23,189 bases of DNA from Eubacteriales bacterium (GTDB lineage: Bacteria > Bacillota > Clostridia > Oscillospirales > CAG-272), in contig JAQVWU010000007.1 in assembly GCA_028709565.1 (NCBI GenBank), positions 1 through 23,189 of the forward strand. Reading direction: 5' to 3'. This document shows positions 14,010-22,222 of this stretch, piece after piece. Position 1 is the stretch's first letter. Each line of letters opens with the position of its first letter. The notes beneath the pieces were generated by a model. It did not search any database, had not been told where the DNA came from, and worked only from the letters and a program-made list of their open reading frames with translations. Position numbers and translations under genes: made by a program.

Positions 14010-16475
14010 TTAATATGACGCGCCGATGTTTCCGTCGGTAGACACCGCGTCGGGCAGTATGTTTATTATTTCCACTTTCGGGCTGCGGCATTCTTTTTCG
14101 GATTTATTGACCGCGTTTTTGGTTTCGTCTTTTGCTCCGGGCATCGGGATAAACGCGTTTATCAACACATCGTTTGCGTTGCGGCATAAAACAAATTCCA
14201 GCGAGGACCGCGCAACCGAATCGATTTCCGACAGATCGCACTCATTGTCTTCGGGTATCAATACCGTTTTCGCGCCTGCCGTATAAGCCGCCATTGTTTT
14301 CTCTTTTAAACCTCCGATTGCCAGTACGCGGCCGCGCAGGGTCATTTCTCCGGTCATCGCGATATCGCGGCGGACGGGTCTTCCGGACAGTTCGCTGGCA
14401 AGGGCGGTCATTATGGTAATGCCTGCCGAAGGACCGTCCTTGGGCACGGCTCCCTCGGGCACATGTATATGAATATCCTTGGTTTTGTAAAAATCGGGGT
14501 CTATATTCAGCGATTTCGCGTGGGCGCGTATGTATGAAATAGCCGTTCTTGCCGATTCTTTCATCACATCCCCCAGCGAACCCGTCAGTTCGATTTTACC
14601 CGTACCATCCAATACGGCCACCTCGATTTTCAGTATGTCACCGCCCAGTTCGGTAAACGCAAGGCCGTTAACAATGCCGATTTCATTGTCTGCCGATATT
14701 TTTTCGGGTAATATCTTTCGGCTGCCGAGATATGTATGCAGGTTATCGCCGGTTATGACACACCGCTTAACCCCGGTTTCTATGATTTCTTTTGCGGCTT
14801 TGCGGCATATTTTGCCGATTTCGCGCTCAAGGTTGCGCACACCGGCTTCGCGGGTATAAAAATCGATTATTTCCAGCAGTACATCATCGCTGATTTTCAG
14901 GGTTCGCTTATTCAGTCCGTGCCGTTTGAACTGTTTCACGGTCAGATGGTTTTTGGCTATCGACAGTTTTTCATGCCGGGTATACGAACTCAGTTCGATT
15001 ACCTCCATGCGGTCGATCAGCGGGCGCGGCACGGTATCCAGCGTGTTGGCGGTTGCGATAAACATACACTCGCTCAGATCAATGGGCATCTCGATGAAGT
15101 GATCGCGGAAGGCTTTGTTTTGTTCGCCGTCGAGCACCTCCAGCAGAGCCGACGCAGGATCGCCGTGGGAGTCGCGGGTCAGTTTATCTATCTCATCAAG
15201 CAGTATAAGGGGATTGCGGGTTCCCGCCTGAACAACGGCGTTTATAATACGTCCCGGCATGGAACCTACGTATGTTTTGCGGTGACCGCGAATGTCGGCC
15301 TCATCCCGCACACCGCCGAGGGATACGCGCACATATTTTCTTTTCATCGCCGAAGCGATGGACTGGGCTACCGATGTCTTACCGGTGCCCGGGGGTCCCA
15401 CAAGGCACAGAATCTGATTTTTAATTTCGGGATTCAGTTGTTTTACCGCCATAAACTCGAGAATACGTTCCTTGACCTTCTCAAGACCGTCGTGATCCCG
15501 GTCCAGAATTTTTCTTGCCGCTTCCACATCAATCCGGTCTTTGGAAGTTTTCAGCCACGGAATTTCAAGACACACGTCCAGATAATTCCGAAGCACGCCG
15601 CTTTCGGCGGAACTATAGGCGGTTTTGGCCAGTTTGCGCACCTCTTTGTTTAACTTTTCCCGTACATCGTCGGGGAGATTGGCCGCTTGTATTTTTTCGT
15701 AATATTCATCGATTTCACTGTCCGGTTCCGAATTGTATCCCAGCTCGTTTTGTATTACCTTTAACTGTTCCCGAAGGTAATATTCCCGCTGGTTGCCGTC
15801 TATCTGGGCGCGGACACGCTTATGTATTGAAGCTTCGGTTTTTAACAATTCCGCTTCTTTTTCCATTATAACGGCCAGAAGTTCGAGCCGGCGCAGCGGG
15901 TCAAACTCTTCTATGATTTTTTGCTTGTCAGCGTATTGAATCAGAATGTTGCAGGCTATAAAGTCGGCAAGCAGCCCCGGTGATTTTATGGATTTGACGG
16001 CGAGCAGCAGTTCGTGTGAAACCTTGGGCAGCAATTCAATGAAGTTGTCAAAAACCGTCAAGACTTCCTGGATAAGCGCCTCGCCCCTGACGCCGCCGTT
16101 GGATCCGATGCTGATGGTCTTGCACATTACTTCGGCGCGCAGGTGTTCACCCTCGGTATCATATCTTAAAACGGTGGCGCGGCACAGCCCGTCTATCACT
16201 ATGCGTATATTACCCTCGGGGAGCTTTAAAAATTGTTTGATTTTGGATACGGTGCCCACTTCATACAGATCTTCGGATGTGGGTTTTTCCGCAGATATAT
16301 CTTTTTGGCTGACAAGAAAGATATAATCATCATGGCGGTCAGCCGCTTCGCACGCTTCGGATACCGGCCCTCTTTCTATTTCAAAACTGAGCGGGATGGC
16401 GGGAAAGGCGACAAGACCGCGCATCGGTATTACCGTCAGCTCCATCTTTTCGAGCTTTTCCGTAAAACGAGACAT
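14010..16475 (-). CDS. lon: ATP-dependent protease Lon
   Basis: 821 aa cytosolic protease that degrades damaged and regulatory proteins. LAN substrate-binding domain (about 12-210), helical region, AAA+ module with Walker A GPPGTGKT (360-367) and Walker B LILLDEID (423-430), and the Lon proteolytic domain with catalytic dyad S683 (PKDGPSAG) and K724 (GGLKEK). All key residues are present. A 45-residue C-terminal tail after the protease domain is hydrophilic and unlike the family core. Start ATG 16475 follows AGGAG at 6 nt. It leads the eleven-gene minus-strand run from a good SigA promoter. Confidence 0.97.
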   Translation of the reverse strand: MSRFTEKLEKMELTVIPMRGLVAFPAIPLSFEIERGPVSEACEAADRHDDYIFLVSQKDISAEKPTSEDLYEVGTVSKIKQFLKLPEGNIRIVIDGLCRATVLRYDTEGEHLRAEVMCKTISIGSNGGVRGEALIQEVLTVFDNFIELLPKVSHELLLAVKSIKSPGLLADFIACNILIQYADKQKIIEEFDPLRRLELLAVIMEKEAELLKTEASIHKRVRAQIDGNQREYYLREQLKVIQNELGYNSEPDSEIDEYYEKIQAANLPDDVREKLNKEVRKLAKTAYSSAESGVLRNYLDVCLEIPWLKTSKDRIDVEAARKILDRDHDGLEKVKERILEFMAVKQLNPEIKNQILCLVGPPGTGKTSVAQSIASAMKRKYVRVSLGGVRDEADIRGHRKTYVGSMPGRIINAVVQAGTRNPLILLDEIDKLTRDSHGDPASALLEVLDGEQNKAFRDHFIEMPIDLSECMFIATANTLDTVPRPLIDRMEVIELSSYTRHEKLSIAKNHLTVKQFKRHGLNKRTLKISDDVLLEIIDFYTREAGVRNLEREIGKICRKAAKEIIETGVKRCVITGDNLHTYLGSRKILPEKISADNEIGIVNGLAFTELGGDILKIEVAVLDGTGKIELTGSLGDVMKESARTAISYIRAHAKSLNIDPDFYKTKDIHIHVPEGAVPKDGPSAGITIMTALASELSGRPVRRDIAMTGEMTLRGRVLAIGGLKEKTMAAYTAGAKTVLIPEDNECDLSEIDSVARSSLEFVLCRNANDVLINAFIPMPGAKDETKNAVNKSEKECRSPKVEIINILPDAVSTDGNIGASY

Positions 16476-16550
16476 TTTTTTCTCCTGACATTATATATTG
16501 TGTGTTTGGAATTTTGTATTGAAGTCAATTAAAATCATCTGAAATCTTTT

Positions 16551-16566
16551 AATCAACCGGCCGATT
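16551..16566. promoter_or_regulatory. Operator-like palindrome in the lon leader
   Basis: AATC-N2-CCGG-N2-GATT, a 16-bp interrupted palindrome whose near edge lies a few bases downstream of the expected lon transcription start. It is not a CIRCE element or a CtsR direct repeat. Regulatory role is a guess from position. Confidence 0.3.
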
Positions 16567-16578
16567 AGCCAATAATGC

Positions 16579-16607
16579 ATTATATCATAAAAGAATTATT
16601 CAGTCAA
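16579..16607 (-). promoter_or_regulatory. SigA promoter of lon and the downstream cluster
   Basis: On the minus strand: TTGACT (16602-16607), 17-nt spacer, perfect TATAAT (16579-16584), about 104 nt before the lon ATG. Confidence 0.75.
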
Positions 16608-16676
16608 ATATAAATAAAAAAGATATTATGAATAAAGCAAACATTATAATTAAAATAATAAAATTTTGTGCAGCAA

Positions 16677-16703
16677 ACAAAAAAAACGGATCGGCATATA
16701 ATA
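16677..16703 (+). promoter_or_regulatory. SigK-like promoter match 1 before cotJA
   Basis: AC, 16 nt, CATATAATA: fits the mother-cell SigK pattern AC-N16-CATAnnnTA. CATATAAT also resembles a SigE -10, but I see no SigE -35 at the right distance. Confidence 0.45.
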
Positions 16704-16718
16704 TTAAGGGACACGGCA

Positions 16719-16745
16719 ACGAAACACAGCCAAACGCATAATATA
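16719..16745 (+). promoter_or_regulatory. SigK-like promoter match 2 before cotJA
   Basis: AC, 16 nt, CATAATATA: second fit to the same pattern, 42 bp downstream of the first. Transcription would start only about 17 nt before the cotJA ATG, just upstream of its ribosome site. Confidence 0.45.
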
Positions 16746-16768
16746 AATAATACAAAGGAGACAGGTAA

Positions 16769-16969
16769 ATGGATTATCCGAAAAAAAACTGTGAATACAA
16801 CCTGCCCGACGTGGTGATTTACCCGTCGCTGGCGATGGTATATCCGCCGCGGCAAAGATGGCGCAACCTGCATGAAATTGATGTGGGGTTCAGCCGCGGT
16901 ACAATATTCCGGGAACTTGACATGCCGTTTTGCGGCGATAAATATAGACCGGGGGATTATTCGATATGA
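16769..16969 (+). CDS. cotJA: Spore coat protein CotJA
   Basis: 66 aa. Pro/Tyr-rich with the family pattern LAMVYPPRQRWRNLHEIDVGFSRGTIFRELDMPF and Y-RPGDY end. CotJA in Bacillus is a small coat-associated protein needed to bring CotJC into the coat. First gene of a three-gene operon; AAAGGAG lies 8 nt before the ATG and its end overlaps the cotJB start (ATGA). Two SigK-like promoter matches precede it. Confidence 0.92.
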   Translation: MDYPKKNCEYNLPDVVIYPSLAMVYPPRQRWRNLHEIDVGFSRGTIFRELDMPFCGDKYRPGDYSI

Positions 16970-17214
16970 GTGAAAAAGACAGAGCGTTAAGACGGGTGCA
17001 GATGAGCGGATTTGCCGCGCTTGAAACGGCGTTGTTTCTCAACAGTCATCCCGATGATGAAAACGCATTAAATTGCTTTAATAAATATAAACAGCTCAAC
17101 GAAAGAGCGGTCCTCGAATATGAGGCTAAATACGGTCCTCTCACGCACAGAGGTCAAATGGACAACAAATCATGGGACTGGGTAAAAACAGCCTGGCCAT
17201 GGGAATTAAACTAG
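16966..17214 (+). CDS. cotJB: Spore coat protein CotJB
   Basis: 82 aa, mostly helical and soluble. Matches CotJB by RRVQMSGFAALETALFLNSHPDD at the start and the YGPLTHRG-x-WDWVKTAWPWELN end. The start overlaps the end of cotJA, implying coupled translation. It is thought to act with CotJA in assembling the inner coat; its biochemical activity is not known. Confidence 0.93.
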   Translation: MSEKDRALRRVQMSGFAALETALFLNSHPDDENALNCFNKYKQLNERAVLEYEAKYGPLTHRGQMDNKSWDWVKTAWPWELN

Positions 17215-17236
17215 TGTGAGAACAGGAGAGTAAACT

Positions 17237-17845
17237 ATGTGGACATACAATAAACAACTGCAATATCCGGTGAAGATAAAAAACCCGAATGCCGGTCTGG
17301 CAAAGATTATCATCACCCAGGTCGGAGGTCCGGACGGTGAGCTGGGCGCTTCACTGCGTTATTTAAATCAGCGCTTCAGCATGCCGGACAGAAGAATCGT
17401 GGGCATGCTTACCGATATCGGCACCGAAGAATTGGGACATATGGAGATGGTTGCGGCTATCGTATACCAGCTGACGCGCTGCCTGACCATGGATGAAATC
17501 AAACGTTCCGGATTTGACGCGTATTTTGTCGATCATACCACGGGTATATATCCGCAGGCAGCCTCGGGTTTTCCGTATTCGGCTGCCCAAATGCAGGTCA
17601 AGGGTGATGTCATCACCGACCTGCATGAAGACCTGGCGGCAGAACAGAAAGCCCGCGTAACATATGACAACATTCTGCGCCTGTCGGATGACCCCGATGT
17701 AAACGACGCGATAAAGTTTTTACGCGAACGCGAAATCGTGCACTATCAGCGTTTCGGGGAAGCACTGAGCATAGCGCAGGATAACTTCCCCGAAAAGACC
17801 AATTTCTATGTGTTTAATCCGTCGTTTGACCGGCAGAAACGTTGA
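17237..17845 (+). CDS. cotJC: Spore coat manganese-catalase family protein CotJC
   Basis: 202 aa ferritin-like four-helix protein. The dimanganese ligands can be aligned: E35, E65 and H68 (EELGH), E136, and H169 from E-I-V-H. These match the di-Mn catalase set, so peroxide breakdown in the coat is plausible, though CotJC is shorter than classical Mn catalases. AGGAG lies 8 nt upstream of the ATG. It is the last gene of the cotJ operon and ends 26 nt before a hairpin shared with the ABC transporter. Confidence 0.95.
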   Translation: MWTYNKQLQYPVKIKNPNAGLAKIIITQVGGPDGELGASLRYLNQRFSMPDRRIVGMLTDIGTEELGHMEMVAAIVYQLTRCLTMDEIKRSGFDAYFVDHTTGIYPQAASGFPYSAAQMQVKGDVITDLHEDLAAEQKARVTYDNILRLSDDPDVNDAIKFLREREIVHYQRFGEALSIAQDNFPEKTNFYVFNPSFDRQKR

Positions 17846-17870
17846 ACATAAATCAAAACAATTAAAAAAC

Positions 17871-17917
17871 AGCAAATATGTTGCGTCATTATTCGGATGG
17901 AACATATTTGCTTTATT
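17871..17917. terminator. Bidirectional terminator between cotJC and the ABC transporter gene
   Basis: Perfect 12-bp inverted repeat AGCAAATATGTT / AACATATTTGCT around an 18-nt loop, followed by TTATTATT on the plus strand and preceded by an A-rich stretch that gives a T-rich tail on the minus strand. Confidence 0.7.
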
Positions 17918-17919
17918 AT

Positions 17920-19854
17920 TCAGCCGTTGATGTCATCAATCGGCGTAATATAGCGTTTTGCCTGAGTGGAAAACAGATGATAATAATGTCCGCGCTTCTG
18001 CATTAATTCGGCATGGTTGCCTTCCTCTATTACCGACCCGTTTTCGAGCACGATAATCCTGGAAGCGGAGGTTGCGCTTGACAGGCGGTGAGATACAAAT
18101 ACGGTCATTTTGTCTTTGCGCAGCAGGTCGAATTGATTATATATCTCCTGTTCCGCCAGTGCGTCAAGGGAAGAGGTCGGTTCATCAAGAATCAGTATGT
18201 CGGAATCGCCGTAAAAGGCGCGGGCTACCGCCAGTTTCTGCCATTGACCGATTGATAATTCCATTCCGTTCGGTTCGAAGATGCGCATCAGCGGTGTATC
18301 GTATTTGTCGGACAGCGCCTCGATAAATTCATCGGAATTGCTTTGTTTTGCCGCGTGTTTTATATCATCCGGGATTACCGGCTTATCAATCTGACCGAAA
18401 GCGATATTTTCGGTAACCGTAAAGGCATATTTTCCGAAATCCTGAAATATAATCCCGAATAATTTATACAGGTCCTCGACATCATAATCGCGTATATCAT
18501 GACCGTCAAGGGTTATACGGCCCTCGGTCGGGTCATACAGTCTGGTCAGAAGCTTAATCAGTGTGGTTTTTCCCGCGCCGTTTAGCCCGACCAGTACAAT
18601 TGTATCGCCGGCTTCAAAGGCCAGGTTGACATTTTTGATGACATCGCGTTCGGTATCGGGATATCTGAAGGATACGTTTTCAAAGGTGATGCGGTGTCCG
18701 GTGTTATGTTTCGCGTACAGCGGGACGGCAAGCCGCGGAGTGATGGTTTTCTTTTCATTCATGAAAACGATCATATTGTCTATGAACAGCGTACCCTCGT
18801 ATATGGACGCGGTGGTGGTTATCAATGACGAAATACCGCCCGCGATGGAAGACAGGGCGCCGGTATACAGGGTGTAATCCCCCACCTGAATTTCACCGGT
18901 ACATACCCGGGATGCTATATACAGATACAGCAGACAGTTTACGATGGAAGTCAGCATTGTGATGCTGATGTGCCATATGCCTTCGCTGACATACAATTTG
19001 CGGAGCCCCACGAAATATTTTTTAAACGTTTCAATGTAACGGCCGATAAAAACATCGGCGAGTCCGAAGATTCTGATTTCTTTGACCATATCCTTGTTTG
19101 TCATCAAACCGGAGAAATAACCCAGCTGACGCCGGTCCTTTGAGCGATGGCGCACATAAAGAAAATTTTTCTTCCTGTAACTGAAGTTTATAATTGCCGA
19201 CGGTATAGCCATGATAATGACGATGGCGGGGGCAAACGGACTGACGGCCCACAATATTACGATAAATGACGCCATGCTGATGATTGTGCTGATGATGCCG
19301 AAGGTGGAATTCATGATCTGAATCGGACGGTTTCCGGCTTCGCGGCTGGCGTTTTCAAGCTTTTCGTAAAATTCGGGACGGTCGAAACTCGCAAGGTCAA
19401 TTTCCCGCGCCTTATTCATGATCTTTATATTGACGTGGTTGACAACCAGTTCTCCCGATATGCGCGTCAGGATACGATCGATGTTATGCACAAGACTGTT
19501 CAAAAAAATAAAACCGAATTGAAAGATGAGCAGATACATAACGTTTGAAAATTCACTCGGCATGCCGTTTATGCTGGCGGTATATGCCGAGACCAGTGAG
19601 TTTATAAGATGTGCCGCGATAATTGATCCTAAAACCGGCATAACCCCGTTAAAGAGCGCCATAAAGGACATTAAAAACAATATCCAGGGTTTAGTTTCCC
19701 GGACTATGGTGAAAATGTAAAACAGTCTGTAAAAAAACTTGGAAACCAGCCGCTTCAGATAACCGGGAACCTCCTTTATTGATTTAGGCAGCGGTTCTTT
19801 TAACTTATCGGTTGCTTCGCTGTGATGCGGACGAAAACCTCTTCCGGGTCCCAT
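17920..19854 (-). CDS. Exporter-type ABC transporter (fused membrane and ATPase domains)
   Basis: 644 aa half-transporter, expected to work as a dimer in the cytoplasmic membrane. A charged N-terminus of about 45 aa leads into a six-helix membrane domain (about 50-350), then the ATPase: Walker A GLNGAGKTT (423-431), Q-loop Q471, signature LSIGQ (533-537), Walker B ILILDE (553-558) and H-loop H589. It belongs to the broad peptide/multidrug/lipid exporter group; the substrate is not evident. GGAGG stands 8 nt before the ATG. It appears to be transcribed alone, since no partner half-transporter is adjacent. Confidence 0.9.
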   Translation of the reverse strand: MGPGRGFRPHHSEATDKLKEPLPKSIKEVPGYLKRLVSKFFYRLFYIFTIVRETKPWILFLMSFMALFNGVMPVLGSIIAAHLINSLVSAYTASINGMPSEFSNVMYLLIFQFGFIFLNSLVHNIDRILTRISGELVVNHVNIKIMNKAREIDLASFDRPEFYEKLENASREAGNRPIQIMNSTFGIISTIISMASFIVILWAVSPFAPAIVIIMAIPSAIINFSYRKKNFLYVRHRSKDRRQLGYFSGLMTNKDMVKEIRIFGLADVFIGRYIETFKKYFVGLRKLYVSEGIWHISITMLTSIVNCLLYLYIASRVCTGEIQVGDYTLYTGALSSIAGGISSLITTTASIYEGTLFIDNMIVFMNEKKTITPRLAVPLYAKHNTGHRITFENVSFRYPDTERDVIKNVNLAFEAGDTIVLVGLNGAGKTTLIKLLTRLYDPTEGRITLDGHDIRDYDVEDLYKLFGIIFQDFGKYAFTVTENIAFGQIDKPVIPDDIKHAAKQSNSDEFIEALSDKYDTPLMRIFEPNGMELSIGQWQKLAVARAFYGDSDILILDEPTSSLDALAEQEIYNQFDLLRKDKMTVFVSHRLSSATSASRIIVLENGSVIEEGNHAELMQKRGHYYHLFSTQAKRYITPIDDING

Positions 19855-19896
19855 TAAAAATTCCTCCCGTTATTTGATTTTTAGTATAATGCGTTA

Positions 19897-19925
19897 ATTA
19901 TACACTTTATTTGCAAATAATGCAA
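19897..19925 (-). promoter_or_regulatory. Promoter of the ABC transporter gene with a 14-bp palindrome in the spacer
   Basis: On the minus strand: TTGCAT, 17-nt spacer, perfect TATAAT (19897-19902). The perfect palindrome TTATTTGCAAATAA (19907-19920) occupies most of the spacer and touches the weak -35, a position where a repressor or MerR-like activator could act. Confidence 0.5.
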
Positions 19926-19933
19926 TAAATAAA

Positions 19934-19957
19934 CGGACTCCGGATAGCCGAAGTCCG
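19934..19957 (-). terminator. Intrinsic terminator behind the glycosidase/lipoprotein-remnant region
   Basis: On the minus strand: CGGACTTCGG, loop CTAT, CCGGAGTCCG (one G-T pair), then TTTATTTATT. Confidence 0.8.
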
Positions 19958-19959
19958 CC

Positions 19960-20468
19960 GTATCGCAATGTAAATGTATATATTAATTTATTGAATCCGT
20001 TTCCGGCTTCATGGCAGCATTCGTCGTGATATTTTATATTCACGGAAAAGGGCGGTTATACATCATACCGCTGACTGAGGCGGTCTGGCAGTTGATGCAC
20101 CATGTGCGTCCGTCGGTATCTTTGCCGATTGTCCGGCGGCAATCGTCCGAAGTTTCCGCAATGTAAAGATACCCGCCTCTGCCGGCAAGCACGGCGAACA
20201 TCGGCATTGAAAAACCGTAGTGGCCGGCTTCACCGCGATAAGAAACAAAAGGCTCGCCGTCTCCGCTCATAACTTTTGCCGGTGCAGGCAAAAATAAATT
20301 CTTTCCTCCCGGTCGGCAGGTTCCAGGTCGGGCCGATAACCGACATCGGACGTCAGGGTCTGTTAGGTATCAGGTTCAGGTTTGGGTATCGGTACCGGCG
20401 GTTTCGTTTGCAGCGCAGCCCGATATAAATAATGCAAAGATCAGAAAACAGAATAAAACGGTTTTCAT
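19960..20468 (-). pseudogene. Decayed secreted lipoprotein, probably a carbohydrate-active enzyme
   Basis: GGAGG and ATG 20468 begin a clean lipoprotein signal peptide (MKTVLFCFLIFALFISGC; lipobox ISGC) that stops after 30 codons at 20376. Protein-like stretches then continue in other frames: IGPTWNLPTG and, from about 20310 to 20040, NLFLPAPAKVMSGDGEPF followed by VSYRGEAGHYGFSMPMFAVL and ETSDDCRRTIGKDTDGRTW. A further open segment (NIKYHDECCHEAGNGF) runs past that stop in yet another frame. The pieces look like fragments of one larger extracellular enzyme, broken by several frameshifts and probably a deletion. It follows the GH39-like gene on the same strand with a 33-nt gap. The exact family is not recognised. 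Confidence 0.55.
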
Positions 20469-20501
20469 TGCAAAACCTCCGGATTTTCAAATTTATGTTG
20501 T

Positions 20502-21884
20502 TTACCGACACCGTGTTATTGTTATCAGGACGCAGGCGTCGGCGGGTACAAATACGGAAAACTTAAAGTCCCCGTGGAGATATGTCAGTCTGTCCTCGGT
20601 AGTTTTAAGAGCCGGAGCGCCGATATTATCGTTGTCGATACGCCGCACCGTGAGCCTCGCCCTGCCATTGAATCCGTTTTTAAAACTAATTGTCATCACG
20701 GTATCGGAACTTTGCCCGGGGTTATAATTTGCCATCATCAGGGTGACTTGATTTGAATCATGGGATGCGATTATATGTATGTCTTCGTTATCGGCGCGCG
20801 CCGTAACGCGAAGGGGAGCGAGAGCGCCCAGCATACGGTACATATGATACTGCGGGCGTTCGCTGCCGTCCGGGTCAAACAGTCCCAAACGGTGGGGCTC
20901 GTCGTTCCAGTGGGAGGCCATATACCTGGGGCGTGAATAAAACGGTCTGAATTCGGCGGGGTCGCAGTACTGGTCATACATATGATAATGAAATGTTCCG
21001 ACGTCGGGAACCTTGTCGTTGTATGCCATGACAATCGCGGCCAGCGCGGCGGCGCGCCGGGCATCATAGGCTTTTTCCTCGACCGAGACCTCGCCGCCTA
21101 TGCCGATATTCATTTCGGTGACATATATTTCGATGTCCCTGTCATATTTGGCGGCGATGTCCCTTACCGCGCGGGCGCCGCCGATATGATGGCTGATCTC
21201 ATCCGAATATATATTATAGCTGATAAAATCCAGCCGAATGCCGTTGTTCAGGCATAACGGAATAAACCTGTCAAAGAATTCATATGTTTCACCGTTCACA
21301 CCGGCAAAAGACGGTCCGCCGACTTTCACGCCGGGGCAGGCGCCGAGTACCGCGCCGGCTGTCATTTTATAATATTCAAAATAATCGTTAACGTCTGTAA
21401 TCTTATACGGACATCCTCCGTATTCGCCGATATTGATTTCGTTGCCGATGCCCCAGTATGTAACATATCTGTTTTCGACGGAATAACGCGTTACCATCGC
21501 CGCTATAATTTCCTTCCACTTTTGTATATCTGAGGGCATCCATATGTTTTCGTCGATAACAGGGAAGAGGGATTTGGGTTTGATGCATATAGACGCAAAA
21601 ATCTCGGCTCCCGTATCGTGTATCGCCTTAATATAAGCGTCCAGCCTGCCGAAGTCGGGTTCGTTTCCGCCGGCAATATCAAAAAATTCCTGTATAAATA
21701 TGCGGATGAGCCCGGGGTTCAGTTCGCGCATGCCGCGGACAACACTGTCGGGCATAGGCATGGAATTGACACCCCCGATGCCGTATGAGTGACGGCTGAA
21801 ACACAGCTGTCCGGTATTTTCGGCAAAGTCGATAGCAGCCCGGCCATGGGGCATATCTGTAAACCTGTCTCTGATGATAATCAC
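20502..21884 (-). CDS. GH39-like glycoside hydrolase (clan GH-A)
   Basis: 460 aa, no signal peptide, so probably cytosolic. TIM-barrel with the clan GH-A catalytic pair: acid/base E149 in WGIGNEIN and nucleophile E257 in IYVTEMN. A C-terminal beta domain (about 370-460) follows. This layout is that of GH39-type beta-xylosidases and relatives acting on xylosides, uronosides or similar short oligosaccharides; substrate is not determinable here. The start is unusual: a TAG lies in frame two codons upstream, GTG 21884 directly abuts GGGAG with no spacing, codons 2-4 are ATT-ATC-ATC, and the first ATG is codon 11. The conserved-looking N-terminus argues for initiation at or near 21884. Confidence 0.85.
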   Translation of the reverse strand: MIIIRDRFTDMPHGRAAIDFAENTGQLCFSRHSYGIGGVNSMPMPDSVVRGMRELNPGLIRIFIQEFFDIAGGNEPDFGRLDAYIKAIHDTGAEIFASICIKPKSLFPVIDENIWMPSDIQKWKEIIAAMVTRYSVENRYVTYWGIGNEINIGEYGGCPYKITDVNDYFEYYKMTAGAVLGACPGVKVGGPSFAGVNGETYEFFDRFIPLCLNNGIRLDFISYNIYSDEISHHIGGARAVRDIAAKYDRDIEIYVTEMNIGIGGEVSVEEKAYDARRAAALAAIVMAYNDKVPDVGTFHYHMYDQYCDPAEFRPFYSRPRYMASHWNDEPHRLGLFDPDGSERPQYHMYRMLGALAPLRVTARADNEDIHIIASHDSNQVTLMMANYNPGQSSDTVMTISFKNGFNGRARLTVRRIDNDNIGAPALKTTEDRLTYLHGDFKFSVFVPADACVLITITRCR

Positions 21885-22222
21885 TCCCTGCTATTGTGTA
21901 TTATTCTCATGATAACGTATTTGTTTTAAAAAATCAATAGTTTGTCAAAAAACAATACGCCGAACCGTAACAAATCGGCATAAAACCTAAGTTCCCGTAA
22001 AACCTATTATGACAAACAAAAGAAGCAATCAATAACCAAAATAACGCTTATCGGTAAAGTCGGCCCTGATTCCGGTGAGATTATTTCCAATCGCGAATAT
22101 CGGAAGCAGACAAAGCCCGCAATCAAAAGGTGCTTATGCTTAAGACTGCAGGATCAGTACCCTGTATGGGTTTGCCATATAGATTTTTTCCACCCGTTTT
22201 CGTTTTTGAGACAATGCCGCCG
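21885..22222. other. Gene-poor stretch upstream of the glycosidase
   Basis: No gene with a credible start and ribosome site on either strand. A weak promoter candidate for the glycosidase can be read on the minus strand (TTGATT, 17 nt, TATCAT within about 50 nt of the start). A startless open frame on the plus strand crosses the right part and is listed separately. Confidence 0.5.

Noticed and set aside
14736..15653. 305-codon open frame opposite lon
   Set aside because: Antisense shadow of a fully intact lon; no ribosome site or protein-like motifs.
16602..16608. CtsR heat-shock operator at lon
   Set aside because: Only one AGTCAAA heptad, which is simply the complement of the -35 box; the second direct repeat is missing.
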